Below, one piece after another: positions 1 to 7,287 of a stretch of 34,808 nt of DNA (position 1 is its first letter; each line of letters starts with the position of its first letter). Origin of the DNA: a virus; IMG/VR virus record IMGVR_UViG_3300042905_002558, positions 1 through 34,808 of that record, one strand, 5' to 3'. The position numbers and the translations under genes were made by a program. Below the pieces are notes generated by a model. The model was not told where the DNA came from. It saw only the letters and a list, made by a program, of their open reading frames with translations, and did not search any database.

Positions 1-2
1 CG

Positions 3-986
3 CCGGTAGCAGAAGCACCCGCCCCCGAGGCGTCCGCTCCCGTTGAACAGCAGTCGCAGGGCTTCTCCACGCCCTACGAAGCGTTCCGCCATCTCCCCGA
101 ATACCAGGGTTCCGACGACCTGGCCATTGCCCAGGATCTGTACCGCTCCAAGCAGGGCTACCTGGAAAGCCAGCGGGTTCTCTCCCAGTACCAGAACCTG
201 ATCCCGCAGGCCAACGAGTACCTCCGCAACAAGGCGGAGTATGAGAAGTGGCAAGCCGCCCAGCGTGAGGCGTCCCAGCCGAAGCCGGCCGAGAAGCCGC
301 GCTGGTGGGATCCGCCCGCCATCAAAGACACGTACAAGTCTTACATCGTTCGGGATTCGCAAACGGGCAAGGAGGTCATCGACCCCAACGCCCCGTATGA
401 GGCCCAGCAGGCCCTGCGTGCGTACCAAGACTACACGGCGAACTTCGCCCGCAAGTTCGTTACGGATCCCGAGAACACGCTGAAGCCGTTCATCGAAGAC
501 GTTGCGATGCAGAAGGCCAAGGAGCTGGTCGAACAGCACCTCGGCCAGTATCAGGCGACGAACTATGTCCAGGATCTGGAGCGGCAGAACTCAGACTGGC
601 TCTACAACCAGGATGGGTCTGTCTCCCGTGAGGGTCAGGCGATCCAGGCGTACATCCAGCAGGCTGCGGAGCTTGGGATCGGTTCGCCGGACGCTCGCTG
701 GAAGTTTGCGACCGGCATGCTCCAGCGTGACCTGCTGAACATCCGCTACCAGCAGATGCAGCAGATGCCCATGCAAGTGCCGCCGCAAATGGGGCAGGGT
801 TACCCTGCCGCCCCGGAGCCGCCCCCGGCGGACCCGGTGGCTGAGAGCAACATGCAGTTCCTCCGGGAACGTGCTACCCGAACCCCCAATCGCAGTGCAG
901 GAACCACTGAGCCGCGGGCACCTCGCCAGCGGATGTCTTTTGAAGAGAGGCTTCGCGGCCAACTCGTTAACGATGGAGTGATCTGA
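3..986 (+). CDS. Putative capsid scaffolding protein (5' truncated)
   Basis: The reading frame is open from the left edge of the window, so the true start lies upstream; 327 residues are visible. The protein is rich in Glu, Gln and Ala, has long predicted helical stretches, Pro-rich linkers (start, and around visible residues 255-280), and ends in a basic segment containing RMSFEERLRGQLVNDG. A charged, helical, Gln-rich protein with a basic C-terminus directly upstream of the major capsid gene is the usual picture of a phage scaffolding protein, which nucleates procapsid assembly and then leaves. Its stop overlaps the capsid start (TGATG), so the two are translationally coupled. No protease domain is visible in this part. 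The role rests on composition and position, not on a catalytic motif. Confidence 0.72.
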   Translation, partial: PVAEAPAPEASAPVEQQSQGFSTPYEAFRHLPEYQGSDDLAIAQDLYRSKQGYLESQRVLSQYQNLIPQANEYLRNKAEYEKWQAAQREASQPKPAEKPRWWDPPAIKDTYKSYIVRDSQTGKEVIDPNAPYEAQQALRAYQDYTANFARKFVTDPENTLKPFIEDVAMQKAKELVEQHLGQYQATNYVQDLERQNSDWLYNQDGSVSREGQAIQAYIQQAAELGIGSPDARWKFATGMLQRDLLNIRYQQMQQMPMQVPPQMGQGYPAAPEPPPADPVAESNMQFLRERATRTPNRSAGTTEPRAPRQRMSFEERLRGQLVNDGVI

Positions 987-2098
987 TGAGCAGTTCGACC
1001 GACTGGGCTCGTTCCATTGCAACGACGATTGTCAATCATCTCCGTGAGGAAGAGATTGCGTCGTTGCGGAAGTTTAAGTTCTTCGCTGCCCTTGAGGGTG
1101 CGGGCCGTATCCGCACCAACATGAGCGGCCGTGGCTTCGACTGGGAGATCCAGTACAGGAACCACAATCCTTCTGGTAACAACGGCGAAACGCCTCGTTC
1201 GTTCGCGCGTGAGAACCTCTGGAAGAAGCTGGAGCTTGAGTACCGTGGCGCCCAGGTTACGGACGCCATCTACAAGAAGGAAATGCTGGAGAACCGGAGC
1301 GCTCAGGCTCTGGTGAACGTCGCAGGTAAGATGGCGAGCCGTCTGCTCACCTCCATGGAACAGTACCTGGCCAAGGAGTGGATTCAGGATGGTTACCAGG
1401 CGGGCAATGAGCTTCGGTTCCACGGCATCGAATCGTTCATGGGTGCGACCCAGACGATTCAGGAAGGTGCTGCTGGTGCCACGGCCCGCTCGGCCAACGG
1501 GGCGGATCGCTTCTTCTACCCGAACGATACCTACGCCGGTCTTTCGACCGTCCTGGGTGCGTACGGTGGCTCGGGCGATGCGACCTCCACCTGGCCTGAC
1601 GGTGAGGTCGATCCGGAGTTTGACTTCTTCAGCCCGGTGATTGTGAACGCCGACAGCTCGTACTTCGGTGCTTCGACCTGGGCGAGCAACTGCTCCAAGG
1701 CTCTGCGTGAGGCGATCCACCAGACCCGCCGGAACGATACGAAGGAAGACCAGATCGACATGGTGCTTCTGGACCGGCGTCTGTTCATCGACTTCCTCAA
1801 CACGCTGGACGCCAAGGAGCGTGTGATCGTCAGCCGGACCAACGGTCTGCGGAGCTACGGCTTCACGGATGTGTTTGAGTTCGACGGCGTGGAAGTCGGC
1901 AGCGAGGTGAGTGTTCCCGCCAACACCGGCTACGGTCTGGCCACGGGCAACATTGAACTCCTCTGCATGGAAGGTCAGCTGATGACCAGCGAGGGACCGT
2001 TCTACGACGAGATCACGCAGCAGTATCGTTACGTGGTGTCCACGCTGGGCAATCTGAAGTTCAAGAGCCCGCGTAACTTCTTCAAGCTCGTTGTCTGA
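986..2098 (+). CDS. Major capsid protein
   Basis: A 370-residue protein, a typical size for an HK97-fold phage capsid subunit, lying between the scaffold and a small head protein. The N-terminal helix (about residues 5-35) is followed by a stretch resembling the E-loop region, with FDWEIQYRNHNPSGNN and then conserved-looking RENLWKKLELEYRGAQ. The centre carries YAGLSTVLGAYGG (about residue 185), a pattern seen in capsid proteins of podoviruses and related phages. The C-terminal half is beta-rich and ends FKSPRNFFKLVV. The start is chosen because ATG overlaps the scaffold stop and GGAG lies about 8 bases upstream. Assignment to the HK97 fold is inference from size, pattern and context; a structure prediction would settle it. 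Confidence 0.85.
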   Translation: MSSSTDWARSIATTIVNHLREEEIASLRKFKFFAALEGAGRIRTNMSGRGFDWEIQYRNHNPSGNNGETPRSFARENLWKKLELEYRGAQVTDAIYKKEMLENRSAQALVNVAGKMASRLLTSMEQYLAKEWIQDGYQAGNELRFHGIESFMGATQTIQEGAAGATARSANGADRFFYPNDTYAGLSTVLGAYGGSGDATSTWPDGEVDPEFDFFSPVIVNADSSYFGASTWASNCSKALREAIHQTRRNDTKEDQIDMVLLDRRLFIDFLNTLDAKERVIVSRTNGLRSYGFTDVFEFDGVEVGSEVSVPANTGYGLATGNIELLCMEGQLMTSEGPFYDEITQQYRYVVSTLGNLKFKSPRNFFKLVV

Positions 2099-2118
2099 AA
2101 CCAAGGAGAAAGTGAAAC

Positions 2119-2709
2119 ATGAGTCTGTTGATTGATCCGCCGTTCGCCCTTGGTCAGACGCTGGGCGTCAGCTCCACTGCTGATGGCCAGAACTGGGTTG
2201 GGGTAGTGAAGCAGTTTCCTGACGTTGACCCGACTACCGGCCGCGTGCGGTCGAACCGGGTGAAGACCTGCGTGGCCGTGCGTAACGTCTCCAGCGTTGC
2301 CCTCGCCCCGAAGCGTCTGGTTCGGTTTGCGGTCGGCACCGCCGGGGTCGCGGTCTTCTCGTCTGTTGACGGCTACGCCAACGTGACGAACGAGGAGCGT
2401 GTCGGCGTGGTGGATGAGTTCCTGCCGGCCGGTGGCGTGGCGGTGAACGATGTGTTCTGGGTGACGGTGTCGGGTCCGACTGAGGTCGCCGTGGCGCTCT
2501 CGGGCACGGATGTGGCTGTTGGGAATCGCCTGTCGGCCATTACGGCTGCGGCTAGCACCAGCTCCACTGCCGGCCGGGTGACCCCGTCGCCGCTGTCGGC
2601 TTCGACCGCTGGTGCCAACGACAACGGCATCGGCGTGCTGGGCCGGGCTTGCAGTGCGGGTGCGACGACCGGGACGAACGTCCTGGCGATCCTCCAGACC
2701 CGGTATTGA
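2119..2709 (+). CDS. Small head protein, possible capsid decoration or head-fibre protein
   Basis: A 196-residue protein 20 bases after the capsid gene with an AAGGAG ribosome site. It is almost wholly beta-type sequence, rich in Val, Ala, Gly, Thr and Ser, with alternating hydrophobic residues such as VAVRNVSSVALAPKRLVRF and a Ser/Thr/Ala-rich stretch around residues 140-170. Small all-beta proteins directly after the capsid gene are often decoration or cement proteins (for example DUF2190-like proteins) that bind the outside of the capsid. No catalytic motif is seen. It is the last gene before a strong terminator, so scaffold, capsid and this gene form the end of one transcription unit. The function is inferred from position and composition. 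Confidence 0.6.
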   Translation: MSLLIDPPFALGQTLGVSSTADGQNWVGVVKQFPDVDPTTGRVRSNRVKTCVAVRNVSSVALAPKRLVRFAVGTAGVAVFSSVDGYANVTNEERVGVVDEFLPAGGVAVNDVFWVTVSGPTEVAVALSGTDVAVGNRLSAITAAASTSSTAGRVTPSPLSASTAGANDNGIGVLGRACSAGATTGTNVLAILQTRY

Positions 2710-2736
2710 GACATGCCCTGTTTGGGGCTAGGGGGG

Positions 2737-2775
2737 AGCCTCTGATCTGGGCAACCGGGTCAGAGGCTTTTCGCT
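2737..2775 (+). terminator. Rho-independent terminator after the capsid unit
   Basis: A perfect 9-bp stem (AGCCTCTGA at 2737-2745 with TCAGAGGCT at 2760-2768) can be extended inwards by CTGG/CCGG pairing (one G-U pair) around a GCAA tetraloop. A T-rich tract (TTTCGCTTTT) follows. It sits between the small head protein and the next gene, so strong capsid transcription probably stops or is attenuated here. Confidence 0.85.
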
Positions 2776-2792
2776 TTTCGCGAATCTAGAAA

Positions 2793-2939
2793 ATGAACGA
2801 ATCAGCCATCCAGAACCTTGAGTACCTCCGACAGCTCATTGCAGAGGTGCGTGGCGACAACCCGTATATGGACATGCTGAAGCTGCGGATGATGCAGGAC
2901 ACCGGGATGGGCGTTGACCAGATAGTGGAGGAAAGCTGA
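2793..2939 (+). CDS. Small acidic helical protein, 48 residues, unknown function
   Basis: A short frame from ATG at 2793 encodes 48 residues beginning MNESAIQNLEYLRQLIAEV. It is acidic, without Cys, and looks mostly helical (NLEYLRQLIAEVRGD, then MDMLKLRMMQD). Its stop overlaps the next gene by TGATGA, strong evidence for translational coupling. No good Shine-Dalgarno sequence precedes it (GCGAATCTAGAAA), and it begins only about 20 bases after the terminator, so it depends on read-through or an unseen promoter. I do not recognise the family. The coupling is the main reason to accept it as a gene. Confidence 0.55.
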   Translation: MNESAIQNLEYLRQLIAEVRGDNPYMDMLKLRMMQDTGMGVDQIVEES

Positions 2940-3673
2940 TGAGCCTTCAGTTCAAGCCGGGTAGTCCGATGTACGGCGGCTACACAACGAATTGGGCGCC
3001 GCCGCAACAGGGCAGGCCTCCCAGGCAGCTGTTTGGCATGCCGGCGGCTGGAGGCGAGCGCGGTGCCGGCCAGGGCGGTGAGCAAGGCAGGGCTGGCGGC
3101 GGCGACCGGGTTCCGCTAACCCAGCCCGAACTCCAGGCCGGTCGATCCCGCTGGGGCATGGGGTCTGCGCAGCCCATCCCTCCGCAGTCGCAGGGCACGC
3201 CGTACGGAGGGCCGCCTTCGCAATCACAGATGAAGTCGGCGCCCGGCTCGCAAGCCGGCGGCGGGCTTCGGGCGTGGGGCGATCTATCGGACCCGAGCGG
3301 GCCTGGCTATCAGCCAGGCGGAATGTTCAACCACGCGCCGATTCTCCCTGTCCCTCAACAGCAGCCCTCTCCGGCGGGCGGACAGTCGCCATGGGGCGGC
3401 TTCCCTTCCCCGCAGAACAATAACCCCGTCCCGTCCTTTGGTGGCGGGTTCGGTGGCGGAATGCCCGGCGGAGGGTTTGGCGGAAGCTGGGCTCCTCCTC
3501 CTAGCCGGCCAAACGTACCTCCCGGGTGGCAGCCGGCCTCGCCTGGTGGTGGACAGCGTGCCTGGCAGCAGCAGCACCAGCAGGCAGTGGCATCGCCCGC
3601 CAATCAGCGATGGCTTGGCAGCATGACGCCCGCGAATCGCCAGATCTATTCACTGTTGCAGGGCCTGTACTAG
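2939..3673 (+). CDS. Gly/Pro/Gln-rich virion-like protein
   Basis: A 244-residue, low-complexity protein rich in Gly, Pro, Gln and Ser, probably disordered for most of its length. Runs such as GGGFGGGMPGGGFGG (about residues 167-181) are flanked by Pro/Gln segments. The only part that looks folded is the last 20 residues, WLGSMTPANRQIYSLLQGLY, which resembles the C-terminus of the protein at 18388-18636. The start ATG overlaps the upstream stop and has GGAGG about 7 bases ahead. It lies in the structural module, so a virion role (flexible head or tail component, or cargo with a C-terminal docking peptide) is plausible. No enzymatic motif is present and the function is unknown. Confidence 0.65.
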   Translation: MSLQFKPGSPMYGGYTTNWAPPQQGRPPRQLFGMPAAGGERGAGQGGEQGRAGGGDRVPLTQPELQAGRSRWGMGSAQPIPPQSQGTPYGGPPSQSQMKSAPGSQAGGGLRAWGDLSDPSGPGYQPGGMFNHAPILPVPQQQPSPAGGQSPWGGFPSPQNNNPVPSFGGGFGGGMPGGGFGGSWAPPPSRPNVPPGWQPASPGGGQRAWQQQHQQAVASPANQRWLGSMTPANRQIYSLLQGLY

Positions 3674-3676
3674 TAG

Positions 3677-3705
3677 TTGCGTCCGGCTTTGTAATAGTGT
3701 AAACT
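3677..3705 (+). promoter_or_regulatory. Weak sigma70-like promoter candidate
   Basis: TTGCGT (3677-3682), a 17-base spacer and TAAACT (3700-3705) lie in an AT-richer 57-base gap before the glycosyltransferase gene. Matches to consensus are 3/6 and 4/6, so this is only a candidate. The gap is one of few places in the late region with room for a promoter. Confidence 0.25.
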
Positions 3706-3730
3706 TGTCTACCTACCCCCGAGGTGACAG

Positions 3731-4600
3731 ATGCAGCAGAAGTTCCAGGTTGGCATTGTTACGTTCTCCTACGGCGGTAACGGCGGCATAGCATCGGAAC
3801 ATCCGGACATCCGGGAGTGGATGATTCCCGCTGTCCTGGAGTTGTCCAAGGACGACCGCGTATCCGGCATCCGCGTCTGGAACCTGTCTGACACGCCGAT
3901 CACCATGACCCGCAATCAGGCGGTCTTGATGGCCCGCGAGTACGGCGTGGACGTTCTGGTCATGGTGGACAGCGACATGAAGCCAGACAAGTACGCCGGG
4001 CAGCCGGATGCAAAGCCGTTCATCCAGAGCAGCTTCGACTTCCTGGTCAACCACTACCACAAGGGCCCGTGCTGCATTGGGGCCCCCTACTGTGGGCCGC
4101 CTCCGCAGGAGTGCGTGTATGTCTTCAGGTGGAACAACTGGGCATCGGACAACCCGAACCCCGACTTCCAGCTGGAGATGTACGACCGTCACACAGCCGT
4201 GAAGATGGCCGGCATCCAGGAGTGTGCCGCCCTGCCTACAGGGCTGATCATGTACGACATGCGGTGCTTCGACCTCACCGAGCCGCGGTGCGATAGCGAC
4301 AAGCCTTGGTTTTACTATGAGTGGGCGGACAAGTATTGCGCCGCAAAGGCTTCCACCGAGGACGTTACGCAGACCCGCGATCTATCCATGGTCGGCACGC
4401 AGAAGCTGGGCTACAGCCCTGTGTACTGCAACTGGGACGCCTGGGCGGGTCACTGGAAGCCGAAGTGCGTCGGCAAGCCGCAAGTCCTGGCGGCCAAGGA
4501 CATCAGTAACAAAATGAAGCAGTGCTGGGAGGCGAACGTCGATCCCGGCGTGAAGCTGGTCGAACTCGCCAAACCGAACTGGCTGAATGTCAACGTATAA
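3731..4600 (+). CDS. GT-A type glycosyltransferase (family 2-like)
   Basis: A 289-residue protein starting with the beta strand FQVGIVTFSYGG. It then has ITMTRNQAVLMAREYGVDVLVMVDSDM, where D80-S81-D82 fits the DxD motif that binds a metal ion and nucleotide sugar in GT-A fold enzymes. A Cys-rich segment follows (PCCIGAPYCGPPPQEC, about residues 113-128) and an aromatic/acidic segment, DKPWFYYEWADKYC, fits an acceptor or catalytic loop. GAGGTGA is well placed before the ATG. There is no signal peptide or membrane segment, so it should act in the host cytoplasm. Its place between virion genes and the terminase suggests it modifies virion proteins or host glycans, but donor and acceptor are unknown. 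The last 14 bases overlap the next gene. Confidence 0.75.
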   Translation: MQQKFQVGIVTFSYGGNGGIASEHPDIREWMIPAVLELSKDDRVSGIRVWNLSDTPITMTRNQAVLMAREYGVDVLVMVDSDMKPDKYAGQPDAKPFIQSSFDFLVNHYHKGPCCIGAPYCGPPPQECVYVFRWNNWASDNPNPDFQLEMYDRHTAVKMAGIQECAALPTGLIMYDMRCFDLTEPRCDSDKPWFYYEWADKYCAAKASTEDVTQTRDLSMVGTQKLGYSPVYCNWDAWAGHWKPKCVGKPQVLAAKDISNKMKQCWEANVDPGVKLVELAKPNWLNVNV

Positions 4601-5210
4601 GACCTGCATCCAGTGCGGGACATCGTATCCCGCCACCGCCGAGAACTTTCACAAGTCCAAGGATGGACTGCACGCCCGGTGCCGTCGTTGTCGCAACGAC
4701 AAGATGAAGGGCGAGCGGAAGCAGGTCCGCAACAAGCGGCTGGCGAAGATTGAGAAGTCGGCCATCGACTCCTTCATCAAAGCCTCTCGCCTTGGCGGGG
4801 CCAACATCCCGCACTCGTCGGAACTCCTTGAGATCCTCATGGAGTATTTCGGCGGCGTCCGCGGTTTCGCTAACGCCTACATGAAACAGTTTTACGACTC
4901 TCCTGTTGGAGGGGCGTTTCGCACCAAGATGCTGGATTCCCTGGTTCGCCTGGTTGTCGGCAACACGGCCATGGGCGGCGCCAAGAAACCTCTGGAGCTG
5001 ATGAGCGAAGAGGAGCTGGAGGCCGAGTTGAGACGCCAGGTCTTGGAGGCCGCCATGACCATTAAGAAGGTTGAGGTGATCGATGAAGTTAGTGTGCCAA
5101 ACCTGCCGCTGGTGGAACTACCAGCCGAAGACCCAGCTCGGGCAGTGTCACCGTTACCCGCCGACCGTCTTGGCGGAGGGGGACTCGCACCCGGTAACGG
5201 AGCCGAATGA
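4587..5210 (+). CDS. Zinc-finger-like protein next to terminase, candidate small terminase subunit
   Basis: A 207-residue protein with a four-Cys N-terminal site (C7, C10, C32, C35: CIQCG and CRRCRN) of the kind found in phage HNH-associated and other DNA-binding proteins. The motif is followed by a very basic helix (KMKGERKQVRNKRLAK). Residues about 45-120 look helical (FIKASRLGGANIPHSSELLEILMEYFGG), then come an acidic coiled-coil-like stretch (LELMSEEELEAELRRQVLEAA) and a Pro-rich tail. No HNH catalytic residues are evident. A DNA-binding domain, oligomerising helices and an acidic tail just upstream of the large terminase is the layout of a small terminase, so that role is proposed by inference. 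The tail overlaps the next gene by 128 bases. Confidence 0.55.
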   Translation: MSTYKTCIQCGTSYPATAENFHKSKDGLHARCRRCRNDKMKGERKQVRNKRLAKIEKSAIDSFIKASRLGGANIPHSSELLEILMEYFGGVRGFANAYMKQFYDSPVGGAFRTKMLDSLVRLVVGNTAMGGAKKPLELMSEEELEAELRRQVLEAAMTIKKVEVIDEVSVPNLPLVELPAEDPARAVSPLPADRLGGGGLAPGNGAE

Positions 5211-5298
5211 TTGGTGCGGCGAGTGGTCGCATCGGGCGATTTCCCAGATAAACGAGCGTGCGAAAGCATCCGAAGATCCCACAACCGCCGAAGGCTGA
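5083..5298 (+). CDS. Small Cys/Trp-rich metal-binding-like protein
   Basis: A 71-residue protein in a different frame from both neighbours, overlapping the gene before it by 128 bases and the terminase gene by 41. It is supported by a good GAGGTGA ribosome site 5-6 bases before the ATG and by a recognisable phage pattern. CQTCRWW (C5, C8), GQCHRYPPT (C22, H23) and DWCGEW (C45) together look like a four-ligand zinc site with conserved aromatics. Similar small CxxC...CxRYPP...WCGEW proteins are known from many phages and prophages without a clear function. The context suggests a packaging or regulatory role, but nothing in the sequence proves it. Confidence 0.72.
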   Translation: MKLVCQTCRWWNYQPKTQLGQCHRYPPTVLAEGDSHPVTEPNDWCGEWSHRAISQINERAKASEDPTTAEG

Positions 5299-6946
5299 AG
5301 GGCCAATAGGCGGGCTGACTCAACACGCCCTCACGCAGATGAAGGACGTTCAGGCTGCGCTCACCGAGCGCCGTCTGGAGGCCCTGCGTCTGTACGAGCC
5401 CATGCCGAAGCAGGACGAGATTCATGCGTGCATGGCGAGCGAGCGGATCGTAATCGGCGGAAATCGCGCGGGAAAATCATTGTGCGTGGCGGTGGAGGCA
5501 GCGCGGGCCGTGACAGGCCAGGATCCGTACGGGAAATACCCCAAGGAGGACGGAACGCTGGTGATTGTTGGCAGGAACTGGCAGCACATCGGCATGGTGA
5601 TTTACAAAATCCTGTTCCGCCCCGATGCGTTCAAGATCATCCGCGATGAACAGACTGGTGCCTGGAGAGCCTTCCGCTACGGGGTGGACGACGCGCGTAA
5701 GCACCTCGCCAAGCCGGCGCCGCCATTGATCCCGCCCCGCATGGTCAAGGAACTGTCCTGGGTTCAGAAGAACGCCCACTACCTCAACAAGGCGGAGCTG
5801 ACCAACGGATGGACCATCTACTGCTTCTCGTCTGAAGGCGAGCCGCCGCAGGGCTTCAAAACGGACCTTTGCTGGCTGGACGAGGACTTGAACAATGAGG
5901 CGTGGGTGGGCGAAATGCAGGCCCGCCTGGCAGACCGCAAGGGCCGGTTTATCTGGTCTGCTATGCCGCACTCCAAGAATGATGCGCTCATCGGCCTGTG
6001 CGAGCGTGCCGAGAAGGCGGAGGAGAGCGGCGAGCCCAATCCGATCATCAAGAAGTTCGTCCTGAGATTCCTGGACAACAAGGCCATTGATGACGAAGAG
6101 AAGCAGAAGAACCTAGAGCGTTGGGCTGCCCTCGGCCAGGACGAACTGAAGATGCGGGCCGAGGGTGAATTCACCACCCAGTCCACGCTCATGTACCCGA
6201 CGTTCAATGCGTCGGTCCACATGATGAGCCGCTCAGAACTTCCGGACGGGCAGGTTCCAGCCGAGTGGACGCGGTATGTGGCGATTGACCCCGGCCATGC
6301 CGTGATGGCCACGCTGTTCGCCGCAGTGCCGCCGGATGAGCGGTTTATCCTGTTTTATGACGAGCTGTATATTCGCAACTGCAACGCCCTGATCTGGGGT
6401 GAGCAGTTCTTCGCCAAGGCCCAGAACCAGTACATCTACGCCGCGATCATGGACATGCACGGCGGCGCCCTGCGTGACCTGGGCTCGGGCCGGCTGCCGC
6501 ATGAGCTGTACTCCGAAGAACTGAAGAAGCGGAACTTCCGCTTCGCCGTCACGGGGCACCAGTTCCTCCCTGGTTCCGATGACATCCCGGCCCGCACGGC
6601 CATGGTGCGTCAGATGATGCACATCCGCGGGGACGGGACGACGAAGTTCAGGATCCTGGAAGGTGGCTGCCCGAACCTTGTCCGTGAGCTGAAGCGGTAT
6701 CGCAAGAAGACCACCACCGTCAACGGCCAGGTGTACGTGACCGACGAGCCGCAGACGCGCGGTGAGGTCCATGCCTGTCAGACGGCCGAATACCTCTGTG
6801 CCTACGAGCCCAAGTACCACAGGCCACCATCCCAGGTTGGGCCCGAGCCCTGGTGGGTGAAGTGGCATGCCAATCGACTGAAGAGACAGCGGAAGTCCGA
6901 AGACCCGTGCGTTTTCCTTGCCCCCAATGGGAGTATTAAGAGATGA
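5258..6946 (+). CDS. terL: Terminase large subunit
   Basis: A 562-residue packaging motor protein. The ATPase domain shows Walker A GGNRAGKS (residues 67-74), Walker B CWLDED (205-210) and a coupling motif in FIWSAMPHSK (231-240). The C-terminal RNase H-like nuclease domain begins at YVAIDPGHAV (D344 the likely first metal ligand), with a second acidic site near IMDMHG (D399). The enzyme pumps DNA into the procapsid through the portal and cuts the concatemer. GTG at 5258 is the longest start; it overlaps the previous gene and has only a weak ribosome site (ACGAG). A downstream ATG at MKDVQAALTERR would still keep every motif. The length is typical for the family. Confidence 0.93.
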   Translation: MRKHPKIPQPPKAEGPIGGLTQHALTQMKDVQAALTERRLEALRLYEPMPKQDEIHACMASERIVIGGNRAGKSLCVAVEAARAVTGQDPYGKYPKEDGTLVIVGRNWQHIGMVIYKILFRPDAFKIIRDEQTGAWRAFRYGVDDARKHLAKPAPPLIPPRMVKELSWVQKNAHYLNKAELTNGWTIYCFSSEGEPPQGFKTDLCWLDEDLNNEAWVGEMQARLADRKGRFIWSAMPHSKNDALIGLCERAEKAEESGEPNPIIKKFVLRFLDNKAIDDEEKQKNLERWAALGQDELKMRAEGEFTTQSTLMYPTFNASVHMMSRSELPDGQVPAEWTRYVAIDPGHAVMATLFAAVPPDERFILFYDELYIRNCNALIWGEQFFAKAQNQYIYAAIMDMHGGALRDLGSGRLPHELYSEELKKRNFRFAVTGHQFLPGSDDIPARTAMVRQMMHIRGDGTTKFRILEGGCPNLVRELKRYRKKTTTVNGQVYVTDEPQTRGEVHACQTAEYLCAYEPKYHRPPSQVGPEPWWVKWHANRLKRQRKSEDPCVFLAPNGSIKR

Positions 6947-7263
6947 GTTACGAGATGCCGAAGGCGGAAGTTGGTGAGATCGTCCTGTTCCAGACCCATG
7001 AAGGTTCCCCGCATGTGCCGGCGATTGTCTGCAAGGCGTCGGCCCGCACCCTGACCCTGTATGCCATGTCCGGGGAGTCTGGGGTGACCATCAAGCCCTC
7101 GGTCCACCATGTGACCGACGAGGGGGTGAACGAGTTCCCCGAGTGGAAGAAGTACGGCTTTTGGGAGCATCGCCCCAAGGATCCGCGTATTTCCCTGCTT
7201 TCAGAGCGGATCTCACTCCTGGAGAAGAAGCTGGAGGCCCTAGATCCGAAGAAGGCCAAGTAA
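6943..7263 (+). CDS. Conserved small phage protein between terminase and portal
   Basis: A 106-residue protein starting at the ATGA overlap with the terminase stop. The first about 75 residues look like a small beta-barrel (VGEIVLFQTHEGSPHVPAIV, then LTLYAMSGESGVTIKPSVHH, then a W/F-rich FPEWKKYGFWEH). A short C-terminal coiled coil follows (ISLLSERISLLEKKLEAL, residues about 82-99). Proteins with this order (a strand-rich N-terminus with a V-x-H-V-x-D-type stretch and a W/E-rich end) occur in other phages near structural genes but have no assigned function. The coiled coil suggests an oligomer. The position points to packaging or head assembly. Confidence 0.68.
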   Translation: MSYEMPKAEVGEIVLFQTHEGSPHVPAIVCKASARTLTLYAMSGESGVTIKPSVHHVTDEGVNEFPEWKKYGFWEHRPKDPRISLLSERISLLEKKLEALDPKKAK

Positions 7264-7287
7264 GGGCATTAGTCAGTAGGAGACGCC

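Noticed and set aside
800-2104. Long reverse-strand open frame (434 codons) opposite the capsid gene
   Set aside because: It mirrors the capsid coding frame, with biased Arg/Val/His composition typical of antisense frames in GC-rich genes, and no independent ribosome site or family.
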